Origin: an uncultured SAR86 cluster bacterium
GTDB lineage: Bacteria > Pseudomonadota > Gammaproteobacteria > Magnimaribacterales > AG-339-G14
NCBI GenBank assembly: GCA_902523885.1
Contig: CABZAV010000002.1
Location: 192,923 to 256,922, forward strand
Reading direction: 5' to 3'
DNA: 64,000 nucleotides
Numbering within the stretch: position 1 is the first letter of the stretch; each line of letters begins with the position of its first letter. Below are positions 17,884-26,128 of the stretch, piece by piece. Below the pieces are notes generated by a model. The model searched no databases. It was not told where the DNA came from and was given only the letters and a program-made list of their open reading frames with translations. A program made the position numbers and the translations under genes.

Positions 17884-18529
17884 AAAATATAAATTATTTC
17901 TATTTGACTTAGATGGCACTCTTTTGGATACAGCTAAAGAATTTCATATAGCCTTGAATGAAGTTCTAAAAAGAGAAAATAAACCAAGCCCAAATTTTGA
18001 AAAAGTAAGAGAAAAGGTATCTGATGGAGCTGGAGCCTTGGTTACTTTGGGATTTAACATCGAAGAGCAAAGTATTAATTTTGAAGAAAAAAGAAATGCT
18101 CTGTTAAAGGCCTATAAAAAGGTCTTTTTGGATTCAAATCCTTTCGAAGGAGTAGACGAAGTTATCTCTTTGTTTGAAGAAAGAAAGATACTTTGGGGAA
18201 TAGTCACTAATAAACCAAAAATATTTTCAGCTCAAATATTCAAATCTTTGGGATGGGATAAAAAAGCAAAAATATTGGTTTGTCCCGATGACGCTGAAAA
18301 TTTGAGGAAACCTGATCCAGCCACGTTAAAATATGCTTTAAAAAAATTAAATCAACATCCCAAAGATACTCTTTATGTGGGTGATAATTGGCGAGATCTT
18401 GAAGCTGCAAGAAATGCAAATATAACCCCTGTTTTTGCTGAATATGGATATGTAAAGGATAGAGAATTTCCTCCTAATAAAAACGGCTTTAATATAAAGA
18501 ATATTAGAGAAATCCTTACTTTTACTTAA
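17864..18529 (+). CDS. HAD-family phosphatase, Gph/MupP type
   Basis: HAD-superfamily phosphatase of 221 aa. Motif I is LFLFDLDGTLLD with the nucleophile and acid/base aspartates, motif II is around GIVTNKP, and motif IV is YVGDNWRDLEAARNA. This family includes phosphoglycolate phosphatase (Gph) and MupP, the MurNAc-6-phosphate phosphatase of the pseudomonad cell-wall recycling route. Placement directly downstream of ubiG is the mupP position in Pseudomonas, which favours MupP; sequence motifs alone do not separate the two. The start ATG lies inside ubiG, and the 3' end overlaps rluB on the other strand by 8 nt. No anmK or murU is visible here. Confidence 0.88.
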   Translation: MQKNLNKKYKLFLFDLDGTLLDTAKEFHIALNEVLKRENKPSPNFEKVREKVSDGAGALVTLGFNIEEQSINFEEKRNALLKAYKKVFLDSNPFEGVDEVISLFEERKILWGIVTNKPKIFSAQIFKSLGWDKKAKILVCPDDAENLRKPDPATLKYALKKLNQHPKDTLYVGDNWRDLEAARNANITPVFAEYGYVKDREFPPNKNGFNIKNIREILTFT

Positions 18530-19232
18530 AAAACTCTTTAATCTCTTTATCTTCTAAATCCCTAAATTTGCCAGGAGAAAGATCAGCGGGTAAAAAGATA
18601 TGTCCTAATCTTGTTCTCTTTAATCTCGAAACTTCAAAGCCTAAACTATTCCACAATTTTCTAACTGCTCTATTTTTGCCTTCCATAATAACCATAGCAA
18701 ACCAAGTATGAGATTTAGTAGTCCTCCCTCTAACAACATCAGTGAATTTTAAAAAATCTCCTTCGATTTTTATGCCTTTTAAAAGCTTTTCTAAGTCTTC
18801 CTCCGTTGGTTTACCTCTTATTCTTGCTAGATACTCCCTTTCTAGTTGTTTCTTAGGATGTATTATTTTGTTTGCTAAAACTCCATCGTTTGAAAATAAA
18901 AGTAGTCCGCTAGTATTTATGTCTAATCTACCTAAAGCCACCCATCTAGAGTTTTTTAAAATTGGTAGATTTTCAAAAACTGTTGGCTTGCCATATCCTG
19001 ATTTCGAACAGATCTCACCTATTGGCTTGTGATAAATAATAAGTCTTTTTTTGGAAGGAGTTAATTTAATCTCTTTGCCATCAATAAATATTTTATCTCC
19101 AGCTTCTGCTTTATCGCCTAATCTAGCTTTTTTATCGTTTAAAAAGACTCTTCCAGATTCAATAAGCAATTCAGCTTTTCTTCTTGAACATATACCAGCA
19201 TCTGCAACAGCCTTTTGAAGGCGAACTGACAT
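18522..19232 (-). CDS. rluB: 23S rRNA pseudouridine synthase, RluB family
   Basis: Converts a specific uridine of 23S rRNA (U2605 in E. coli) to pseudouridine. An N-terminal S4 RNA-binding domain (RLQKAVADAGICSRRKAELL, residues 4-60) precedes the catalytic RsuA/RluB domain with the active-site aspartate in GRLDINTSGLLLFSNDG near residue 100. The C-terminal EGKNRAVRKLWNSLG is the other family signature. At 236 aa it is a compact RluB lacking the long basic tail of enterobacterial versions. It sits 2 nt after scpB; rluB-scpB-scpA linkage supports RluB over RluE or RluF. Confidence 0.93.
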   Translation of the reverse strand: MSVRLQKAVADAGICSRRKAELLIESGRVFLNDKKARLGDKAEAGDKIFIDGKEIKLTPSKKRLIIYHKPIGEICSKSGYGKPTVFENLPILKNSRWVALGRLDINTSGLLLFSNDGVLANKIIHPKKQLEREYLARIRGKPTEEDLEKLLKGIKIEGDFLKFTDVVRGRTTKSHTWFAMVIMEGKNRAVRKLWNSLGFEVSRLKRTRLGHIFLPADLSPGKFRDLEDKEIKEFFK

Positions 19233-19234
19233 TT

Positions 19235-19825
19235 TTATTCCTGAATCGAGGCTTTTTCCTCTTTTTGCTCTTCAATAAGTAGTGGCATCTGAATTTCTTC
19301 TGGTATATTTCCTATATCAGGTAATTCAGGCAAATCTGATAATTTTCTTAAATTCAAGTCGTCTAAAAAATCCTTCGTAGTAGATAGCAAAGAAGGTCTT
19401 CCAGGAACATCCCTATGACCTACTACCTTAATCCACCCTCGATCCATTAAATTTCTTATAATTTGGCTACTCACTGAAACTCCTCTTACCTCTTCAATCT
19501 CAGCCCTAGTGATTGGTTGTTTATAAGCAATTAAAGCAAGAGTTTCCATCATTGCTCGCGAGAACTTTTGAGGCTTTGTTTCCCAAAGTTTTGATATCCA
19601 AGTGGAATAATCTTGCTTAACCTTCAATCTATATCCATTAGCCACCTTAACCAATTCAATACTGCGTTCAGAGTAAAAATTCTCAAGCTTATTTAGTGCC
19701 TCTTTAATATCAGTTGAATTGACAGCGTCTGAATCATTGAAAGCTTTCAAAATTTCAGCCTCAGTTAGAGGTCTTGAAGATGATAGCAATAGAGATTCAA
19801 CAATATTTTCTATGTTTTCAGTCAT
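19235..19825 (-). CDS. scpB: Segregation and condensation protein B
   Basis: Winged-helix kleisin-interacting subunit of the SMC-ScpAB condensin, needed for chromosome compaction and partition. Two winged-helix modules are visible, ENIVESLLLSSSRPLTEAEI and MMETLALIAYKQPITRAEIEEVRGV, followed by GRPSLLSTTKDFLDDLNL. The ORF track extends to 19867, but the ATG at 19825 (MTENIENIVESLL) matches the family start and lies one base after the scpA stop, giving 196 aa. No smc gene is in the window. Confidence 0.95.
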   Translation of the reverse strand: MTENIENIVESLLLSSSRPLTEAEILKAFNDSDAVNSTDIKEALNKLENFYSERSIELVKVANGYRLKVKQDYSTWISKLWETKPQKFSRAMMETLALIAYKQPITRAEIEEVRGVSVSSQIIRNLMDRGWIKVVGHRDVPGRPSLLSTTKDFLDDLNLRKLSDLPELPDIGNIPEEIQMPLLIEEQKEEKASIQE

Positions 19826-19826
19826 A

Positions 19827-20642
19827 TCAGTGAATTTCCTCTTTAGCTGATAAATGAATTTGACCAAAATCTTCAGATTGGATTAAAGTGATCAAAGAAT
19901 CTTTGACTAATTCCAGCATGGCTAGAAAATTAACAATGATTCCAATTTTTCCTTCTTCGGTAAGACAAATTTTAAAAAAATCTAAATATTTTTCATTCAC
20001 CAATAGATCAAGAATGTAAGACATTTTTTCTCGGGTAGAAAGTTTTTCAAATTCTATTATATGACTTACATTTAGTTTCTGTCTTTCGATCAATTCAGCA
20101 AAAACTTGAGCTATTTGACTTAAATCAACAGAAGGAAGATTTTCTTTTGATTCAAATTCAGGTAATGCAGAAGAAGCAATATAAAAATCTCTATTTATTC
20201 TAGGTAACTCTTCAATATTATTAGATGCTTCTTTGTAACGCTCATATTCTTGAAGTCTTCTAATTAATTCAGATCTAGGATCTTCCTCTTCATTTTCATC
20301 GTCAAATTCCTTAGGCAACATCATCCTTGATTTGATTTCTGTTAAGTAAGCTGCCATCACAAGATACTCTCCAACTAAATCAAATTGAATCTTTTCCATT
20401 AATTCAATGTATTGAACGTATTGATCTGTGATTCTAGAGACGTCTATTTCTAAAATATTTAAATTTTGTTTTTTTATAAAATACAGCAGTAAATCAAGAG
20501 GTCCTTCAAAAGATTCCAAAAAAATCTTTAATGCATTTGGAGGGATATATAAGTCATCTGAAGGCAGAGATACTTCCTCGCCATTAAGAATTGCAAGGTT
20601 AAATTCAGCTTGTTTAGGCTGAAAAACAGACGTTTTAACCAT
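19827..20642 (-). CDS. scpA: Segregation and condensation protein A (kleisin)
   Basis: Kleisin that bridges the SMC heads in bacterial condensin. The N-terminal domain is clear (FEGPLDLLLYFIKKQNLNIL near residues 43-62, then MAAYLTEIKSRMMLP), with a charged linker and a C-terminal winged helix (FLAMLELVKDSLITLIQ). The ORF track begins at a TTG (20666); the ATG at 20642 (MVKTSVFQPKQ) is preferred, giving 271 aa. A TATAAT on the minus strand at 20655-20660 lies within the would-be extension, which also argues for the shorter start, though no good -35 accompanies it. Confidence 0.94.
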   Translation of the reverse strand: MVKTSVFQPKQAEFNLAILNGEEVSLPSDDLYIPPNALKIFLESFEGPLDLLLYFIKKQNLNILEIDVSRITDQYVQYIELMEKIQFDLVGEYLVMAAYLTEIKSRMMLPKEFDDENEEEDPRSELIRRLQEYERYKEASNNIEELPRINRDFYIASSALPEFESKENLPSVDLSQIAQVFAELIERQKLNVSHIIEFEKLSTREKMSYILDLLVNEKYLDFFKICLTEEGKIGIIVNFLAMLELVKDSLITLIQSEDFGQIHLSAKEEIH

Positions 20643-20717
20643 AAATATAGCGCAATTATAAGACAAAAACGCTTTTTACACACTATGTAGTGGTTTTTTT
20701 AGAAATTTATCCTAGAT

Positions 20718-22328
20718 TTAGGGCTTCCATCCGTTAGTAATTGGATATCTTCTATCTTTTCCAAAATTTCTGTCAGAAATTTTTATTCCTATTGGCACCT
20801 GTCTTCTTTTATATTCATTTAAATCAATTAATCTTAAAATTCGTCTCACTTCATCCTCGTCAAAACCTTTGGAAATTATGTCATTTGGACTCATATCCTT
20901 CTCGACATACATTTCGATAATAGGATCCAAAATACTGTAATCTGGCAATGAATCGGTATCTTTTTGATCAGGCGCTAATTCTGCTGATGGAGGCCTCTCG
21001 ATTATTCTTTCAGGTATTACAAGATTTTTTGAATTTCTAAAATTAGATAATCTATAAACTAAAGTCTTGCTAACATCTTTTAATACAGAAAAACCTCCAG
21101 CTGTGTCACCATATAAAGTTGAATAACCTACTGCAGCTTCACTTTTATTTCCTGTCGTTAGGACCAAATAACCCAACTTATTTGAAAGAGCCATTAAAGT
21201 AACCCCCCGGCAACGAGATTGAAGATTTTCTTCAGTCTTATCTATTTCTTTATTTTCAAAAGAAGGTTGTAACACGTCCGAAAAAGATTCATAAATTTCT
21301 TTGATGGAAATAACCGAATGATTAATAGAAAGGTTTTCTGCCAATTCTTTTGCATCTTCTATACTCATGTCAGCTGTATAATCGAAGGGCATCATCACTG
21401 TATTAACTCTAGAGGAGCCAAGGGCATCGTAAGCAATTGTTGCAGTTAAAGCAGAATCAATTCCCCCGGAGGATCCTATGATAATTCCTTTAAAACCATT
21501 TTTATCTACATAATCTTTAGTACCCAGAACTAAGGCGTTATATATATCCTCTAGATCATCGGATTGATATTTTTCTACTTCATCAATAAAGAGTTTCAAT
21601 TCTTGACTCTTAGTAATCTCAATTTCCTTTGAATCAATTTCAAAACTTTTAAATTTAAAAATTTCTTCGTCTCCAGAAAAAATCATTGATGACCCGTCAA
21701 AAACTAATTCATCCTGTCCACCGACTTGGTTTAAATAAATTATTGGCACCTCATGCTTCTTTAGATAAGACGAAAGCATCTTTTCTCTTGTAATTTTTTT
21801 TGTAACTGTAAAGGGAGAAGCACTTAAGTTAATAATAATCTCAGCTCCATCATTAACTAAGTTTGAAACATACTTTTCAGACCATATATCTTCACAAATA
21901 GATAAACCGTATTTAATTCCATTAAATTCGATAATTTTATTTTCTTTCCCGCTAGTAAAATATCTTCTTTCATCGAATTCTTTATAATTGGGCAAGATTT
22001 GTTTTGAATATATGTCTTTTATTTCGTTTTTTTCTAAGAAGTAGGCAGAATTAAAAATTTCTTCATCTTTTTTTAAAGGAGCTCCAATAATTATAGAAAT
22101 ATTAGAAGTTAAATTTGATAGTTCATCAATTGATGCTTCTATTTTTCCCATAAAATCAGACCTCAAAACTAAATCTTCTGGCGGATATCCAGAAAGAAAC
22201 ATTTCGCTAAAAATTATTAATTCAAGGCCATTTTTTTCTGCCTTTTCAACTTCTTTTTTTGCTATCAGAAGGTTTCCTGATATGTCTCCCACTATAGGAT
22301 TTTCTTGAATCAATTTAATTTTTGCCAT
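20718..22328 (-). CDS. nadE: Glutamine-dependent NAD+ synthase
   Basis: Final step of NAD synthesis: amidates deamido-NAD using glutamine. The N-terminal nitrilase-fold glutaminase (residues 1 to about 245) has the catalytic Glu in FSEMFLSGYPPEDL and the Cys in GLSICEDIW. The C-terminal NAD synthase domain has the PP-loop IIGSSGGIDSALTATIA near residue 285. The 536 aa length fits the two-domain enzyme, so no separate ammonia source is needed. It is divergent from the DAHP synthase gene with 57 bp between starts, and sits 75 bp upstream of scpA. Confidence 0.96.
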   Translation of the reverse strand: MAKIKLIQENPIVGDISGNLLIAKKEVEKAEKNGLELIIFSEMFLSGYPPEDLVLRSDFMGKIEASIDELSNLTSNISIIIGAPLKKDEEIFNSAYFLEKNEIKDIYSKQILPNYKEFDERRYFTSGKENKIIEFNGIKYGLSICEDIWSEKYVSNLVNDGAEIIINLSASPFTVTKKITREKMLSSYLKKHEVPIIYLNQVGGQDELVFDGSSMIFSGDEEIFKFKSFEIDSKEIEITKSQELKLFIDEVEKYQSDDLEDIYNALVLGTKDYVDKNGFKGIIIGSSGGIDSALTATIAYDALGSSRVNTVMMPFDYTADMSIEDAKELAENLSINHSVISIKEIYESFSDVLQPSFENKEIDKTEENLQSRCRGVTLMALSNKLGYLVLTTGNKSEAAVGYSTLYGDTAGGFSVLKDVSKTLVYRLSNFRNSKNLVIPERIIERPPSAELAPDQKDTDSLPDYSILDPIIEMYVEKDMSPNDIISKGFDEDEVRRILRLIDLNEYKRRQVPIGIKISDRNFGKDRRYPITNGWKP

Positions 22329-22385
22329 ATTTTTAAATTTTGATTTTCAATTTAGAATAGAATAGATACAATCAACAACTTTGTT

Positions 22386-23456
22386 ATGCAATATTTGACC
22401 GATAATACCAGAATAACGGGCCTTTTGGAGGTCTCTCCTCCTAATGATGTTATATCGGAATTTCCTATAACACCGCCTGTTTCAGAGCTTGTTTTTAAAT
22501 CAAGACAAAATATATCCGACATCATTCATGGTAAAGATGACAGGCTGGTTGTGGTTGTGGGTCCATGCTCAATACATGACCCTAAAGCCGCAATTGAATA
22601 TGCGAAAAAACTTAAAAATCTTGAATCTTCATTGTCTTCTGAATTAAAAATTGTCATGAGAGTTTATTTTGAAAAACCTAGAACAACTGTTGGTTGGAAA
22701 GGTTTAATAAATGATCCAAATTTAGATGATAGTTACGATGTAAATAAAGGGTTAAGAGAAGCAAGAAAAATTCTTTTAAATATAAATGAAATAGGCTTGC
22801 CAGCTGCTACGGAATACCTTGACATTATCACTCCTCAATATATTTCTGACTTAATATCATGGGGCGCTATTGGTGCTAGAACTACAGAAAGTCAGGTTCA
22901 TAGAGAGCTAGCATCGGGTCTTTCTTGTCCCGTTGGTTTTAAAAATTCTACAAATGGCTCTATTCAAGTAGCAATAGATGCTATTGGCTCGGCTTCTCAG
23001 CCTCATATTTTTCTTTCCATAACAAAAGAAGGAAAATCTGCTATTTTTAACTCATCAGGTAATAAAGACTGTCATGTAATTTTGCGCGGTGGAAAAATTC
23101 CTAATTTTGAAAACAAATTTATTAAAGAAACATCAAGTATTTTAGCTAAATCAGGAAATCCCACTTCTATAATGGTAGACATGAGTCATGGAAACAGTCA
23201 GAAACAGTTTAAAAAACAGTTGTTGGTTAATAAAGACATTGCTGACCAAATTGCATCTGGTGAAAGATCAATTTTTGGAGTCATGATAGAAAGTCATTTA
23301 GTAGAAGGCAACCAATCTATAGGACCTAAAGAATCTTTAAGTTTCGGACAGAGCATTACAGATGCCTGTGTTAGCTGGGAAGATACAGAAATAATGCTCA
23401 AACTTTTATCTTCAGCGGTGAAATCTAGAAGAAAAAATCTAGAGGAAACTGCTTAG
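22386..23456 (+). CDS. aroG: 3-deoxy-7-phosphoheptulonate synthase (class I DAHP synthase)
   Basis: First step of the shikimate pathway: condenses PEP and erythrose-4-phosphate. The class I, AroFGH-type barrel is shown by VVVGPCSIHDPKAA near residue 57, MRVYFEKPRTTVGWKGLIND near 95, ARTTESQVHRELASGLS near 165 and MVDMSHGNSQKQ near 268 with metal ligands. The 356 aa length matches E. coli AroFGH; which amino acid inhibits it cannot be told by eye, so the symbol is generic. A TACAAT -10-like hexamer at about 22366 leaves a very short leader, and no clear Shine-Dalgarno is seen. The next gene starts one base after its stop. Confidence 0.95.
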   Translation: MQYLTDNTRITGLLEVSPPNDVISEFPITPPVSELVFKSRQNISDIIHGKDDRLVVVVGPCSIHDPKAAIEYAKKLKNLESSLSSELKIVMRVYFEKPRTTVGWKGLINDPNLDDSYDVNKGLREARKILLNINEIGLPAATEYLDIITPQYISDLISWGAIGARTTESQVHRELASGLSCPVGFKNSTNGSIQVAIDAIGSASQPHIFLSITKEGKSAIFNSSGNKDCHVILRGGKIPNFENKFIKETSSILAKSGNPTSIMVDMSHGNSQKQFKKQLLVNKDIADQIASGERSIFGVMIESHLVEGNQSIGPKESLSFGQSITDACVSWEDTEIMLKLLSSAVKSRRKNLEETA

Positions 23457-23457
23457 A

Positions 23458-24408
23458 ATGTCCAAAGATTCTAAGAATCTTTTTTTTTCTCCTGAAATTG
23501 CAGCATCTCTTGGGTTAGAGGAAGCCATAATTTTTAATTTAATATGTGATTCGTCAGTCGGAATTCCTCAGAAAAATTTAAATAGCGAATTAAGCTTTTT
23601 AAAAGAAAAAAGATTCAACGATGCGATATCGAAATTATTAACCTTAGAGCTCATTGAAGAAATAGATTCAAAATTTATTAAAAAAAACAATCTTTCTTTG
23701 AAGTCAGAAACAAAAAATAAAATTGTTGTCGAGAATACAAAAATTTCAAAACAAGTTCTCAACCAAGCAAAGAGTCTCGGAATACCAGAGGAATTTATAA
23801 ATTTCAAATATGAAATATTTTTTGACTCAAGCAAAGTTTTATCAGAATCAAATTTTAAAAACGACTTCAAGTTCCTCAAGTATTTAATAAAAGAATGGCG
23901 ACTTGAAGAGAAAAATAAAAAATTAGAAGCGGAAAAAGTATTAATACAAAAGGATTGGTTTCCATCTGAGGATGTAATTTCTATTTTAGAGACAACTGAA
24001 ATGGATTCTAAATTTATTAAAAAATGTATTCCTGAATTTATAGTTTATTGGCAAGAAAAAAAGTTTAGATCTAATAATTGGAACTCCATCTTTATAAACC
24101 ATGTAAGAAGACAGTGGGCGAGATATAAAAATATTATCGAAGACGATGTTTCTCCAAAAAAAATGACAAACGATTGGGAACCCAATCAAAACTGTTTGGA
24201 TGTTTTAAAATTAGCAAGAATCGATGAAAATTTTGCTAAAAATCAAATACCTGAATTTAAAATATATTGGATTGATTCAAATCAGGTAATGACTTCATGG
24301 AATTCTAAATTCATACAACATGTGAAATTTAGGTGGTATAAAAATAATTCCGAATCCTCAGGTATAATTTCTAGATTAACTGATAAAGATTGGGCAATTG
24401 AACATTAA
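23458..24408 (+). CDS. DnaT-domain protein with two tandem DnaT-like ssDNA-binding modules
   Basis: 316-aa protein. The N-terminal 75 residues look like a winged-helix module (FFSPEIAASLGLEEAIIFNL, FNDAISKLLTLELIEEI). Then come two copies of a DnaT-type DNA-binding domain near residues 163-225 and 240-300. Both share the pattern W-x-P ... F-x-x-x-x-I-P-E-F-x-x-Y-W ... W-N-S-x-F-x-x-H-V-x-x-x-W (IPEFIVYWQEKKFRSNNWNS; IPEFKIYWIDSNQVMTSWNS). DnaT in E. coli helps hand single-stranded DNA to the DnaB-DnaC complex in replication restart. The next gene encodes a lambda-P-like protein and overlaps this one by 11 nt, so a primosome or helicase-loading role is likely, by inference. Sitting one base after a metabolic gene is unusual for such a factor. 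Confidence 0.75.
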   Translation: MSKDSKNLFFSPEIAASLGLEEAIIFNLICDSSVGIPQKNLNSELSFLKEKRFNDAISKLLTLELIEEIDSKFIKKNNLSLKSETKNKIVVENTKISKQVLNQAKSLGIPEEFINFKYEIFFDSSKVLSESNFKNDFKFLKYLIKEWRLEEKNKKLEAEKVLIQKDWFPSEDVISILETTEMDSKFIKKCIPEFIVYWQEKKFRSNNWNSIFINHVRRQWARYKNIIEDDVSPKKMTNDWEPNQNCLDVLKLARIDENFAKNQIPEFKIYWIDSNQVMTSWNSKFIQHVKFRWYKNNSESSGIISRLTDKDWAIEH

Positions 24409-24976
24409 AATTAAGATACCTGACAATCCTGTAGACCTTATTAATGTTCTATTCACTCAGTTAGAGATTACTTATCACAATCAATTCCACAAAGCTTTTC
24501 CTGATTCTGATAGTCTCAAATTGGCTAAACAACTTTGGCTTAAAAAACTTTCATTGTTTGAAAATGAAATAATCTTTAAAAGCATTGACAACATTATGAG
24601 TAATTCTGAATACCTACCTTCGTTAAGTACTGTTCTTCAAAAATGCAAGGCCCTAACATTAGACGTGAATAATATTCCAAGTCTTGAAAAGGCTTTTAAA
24701 GAAGCTTCGTCTTATTGCGATGCTCCTTCAGAACACACCTGGTCTCATCCTATTGTCTATCATGCTGGCTTGGAGACTGGATGGTTTTTTTTACAAAATG
24801 AATCTGAGCAATTTGCCTTGAAAGAGTTTAAAAATAAGTTTGATTTCTTAATTAATGAATGGCTTGAAGGAAAAAAATTTAAAAGTCCTGACGTTCCAAA
24901 ATTGGAAAAAATAAATTCAAAACTTGATAAATCTCAACAATTAAATTTTATAGAAAATCTTAAGAAAAATTTTTAA
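24398..24976 (+). CDS. Replication protein P-like (lambda P family) putative helicase loader
   Basis: 192-aa soluble protein resembling the bacterial branch of the phage replication P family. The helical N-terminal half includes FHKAFPDSDSLKLAKQLWLK and YLPSLSTVLQKC; the signature is HTWSHPIVYHAGLETGWFFL near residues 126-145. Lambda P binds DnaB helicase and loads it at the origin. The start must be TTG at 24398, because the next in-frame Met is far downstream and the conserved N-terminal region would be lost. It overlaps the DnaT-domain gene by 11 nt, which implies translational coupling. There are no other phage genes nearby, so this looks like a resident chromosomal factor rather than a prophage remnant. 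The exact family match is from pattern memory and should be treated as probable. Confidence 0.68.
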   Translation: MNIKIKIPDNPVDLINVLFTQLEITYHNQFHKAFPDSDSLKLAKQLWLKKLSLFENEIIFKSIDNIMSNSEYLPSLSTVLQKCKALTLDVNNIPSLEKAFKEASSYCDAPSEHTWSHPIVYHAGLETGWFFLQNESEQFALKEFKNKFDFLINEWLEGKKFKSPDVPKLEKINSKLDKSQQLNFIENLKKNF

Positions 24977-25054
24977 ATTTAAGACACTTTCAAAAGTGAT
25001 ACAAAAATCTAATTCTCCCTTGATATAATTAGATTTGTTCCCATTATTTATTAG

Positions 25055-26128
25055 ATGAAAAATAAATATTTCTTGATTATAAAGGAAGTTTTACTTACTC
25101 GATCAAATATCGAGTGGTCTGCTATGTTTCTTGGTTTTGCCTTGATATGGATGATATCAGGCACTTTAGTAAAAGAAGAAGAAATCATTGAAACCTATGT
25201 AGATAAAGAATCGACTGTAAGAGTCATCGACCAAACCTCACAAAACTTTACACGAGAAATTTTAATCAAAGGATTTGCCGAAGCTGATAAGAAGGTTGAA
25301 TTAAAAGCTGAAACTTCTGGAAGAGTAATAGCTTTACCAATCAAACAAGGTTCAAAAGTTAAACAGGGAGATCCTATCTGTTCAATTTTTATGGCTGAAA
25401 AAGAATCTTTTTTTAAAAAAGCTGAACTCGAATATAAATCTGCCCAAAAACTTTTTGATGAAGGGCTTTACTCTTCAAATCAATTTCAAAATATCAAATC
25501 TAATTTTGAAAGAGCCAAACTAGAACTGGATAACGCAACTATTAAGGCTCCTTTCGCTGGAATTGTAGATAGAATCTCTCTTGATGAAGGAGATTTTTTA
25601 ACCAGAGGTTCAACCTGCGCGGTTTTGCTTGATCTTGATCCAATGATTGTGAGCGGAGAAATTTCTGAAACTGATATTGGATTCATTAATATAGGATCTT
25701 CTGCAAAAGTTGAAACTTTAGACGGTAAATCTCATGAAGGTAAGGTGAGCTTTATTTCTTCGTCTGCAAATAGTAGAACGCATACATTCAGAGTAGAAGT
25801 CACTATAGAAAATAAAGACGGACGCATTAAGGATGGTTCTTCAGCAAGAATTTATCTTCCCGGTGAAAACCAACTTGCCAATTTAGTTCCTCTTTCAATT
25901 TTAAGGTTAGATGATGAGGGCGACTTAGGTATAAGAATCGTTGGTGATTCTGGAACTGTCCAATTTGTAAATGTGAATTTAATTCAGGATACTGAAAAAG
26001 GAGCATGGATCTCTGGCTTGCCAAGCAAGTCAAGAATCATTACTGTTGGTCAAGATTATGTTAGTGACGGAGAGAAAGTAGAAGTTGCCATTGATGATCG
26101 CCTAATGTCAGATGAACGCATTAATTGA
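25055..26128 (+). CDS. RND efflux periplasmic adaptor (membrane fusion protein)
   Basis: Periplasmic adaptor that links an inner-membrane RND pump to an outer-membrane channel. One N-terminal membrane anchor (AMFLGFALIWMISGTLV, residues 22-42), then the lipoyl half-motifs (KVELKAETSGRVIALPIKQG; IKAPFAGIVDRISLDEGDFL), a short helical hairpin near 115-150, a beta-barrel, and a membrane-proximal domain. Length 357 aa is normal. No lipobox cysteine is present, so anchoring is by the helix. The RND gene starts inside its last 17 nt. A TATAAT at 25024-25029 and a short CACTTT/AAAGTG inverted repeat near 24986-24999 precede it. Substrate unknown, and no TolC-type channel is encoded nearby. Confidence 0.92.
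   Translation: MKNKYFLIIKEVLLTRSNIEWSAMFLGFALIWMISGTLVKEEEIIETYVDKESTVRVIDQTSQNFTREILIKGFAEADKKVELKAETSGRVIALPIKQGSKVKQGDPICSIFMAEKESFFKKAELEYKSAQKLFDEGLYSSNQFQNIKSNFERAKLELDNATIKAPFAGIVDRISLDEGDFLTRGSTCAVLLDLDPMIVSGEISETDIGFINIGSSAKVETLDGKSHEGKVSFISSSANSRTHTFRVEVTIENKDGRIKDGSSARIYLPGENQLANLVPLSILRLDDEGDLGIRIVGDSGTVQFVNVNLIQDTEKGAWISGLPSKSRIITVGQDYVSDGEKVEVAIDDRLMSDERIN

Noticed and set aside
23458-24976. DnaT/lambda-P pair as a prophage remnant
   Set aside because: There is no integrase, repressor, structural gene or attachment repeat nearby, and the pair is tightly joined to a core metabolic gene.
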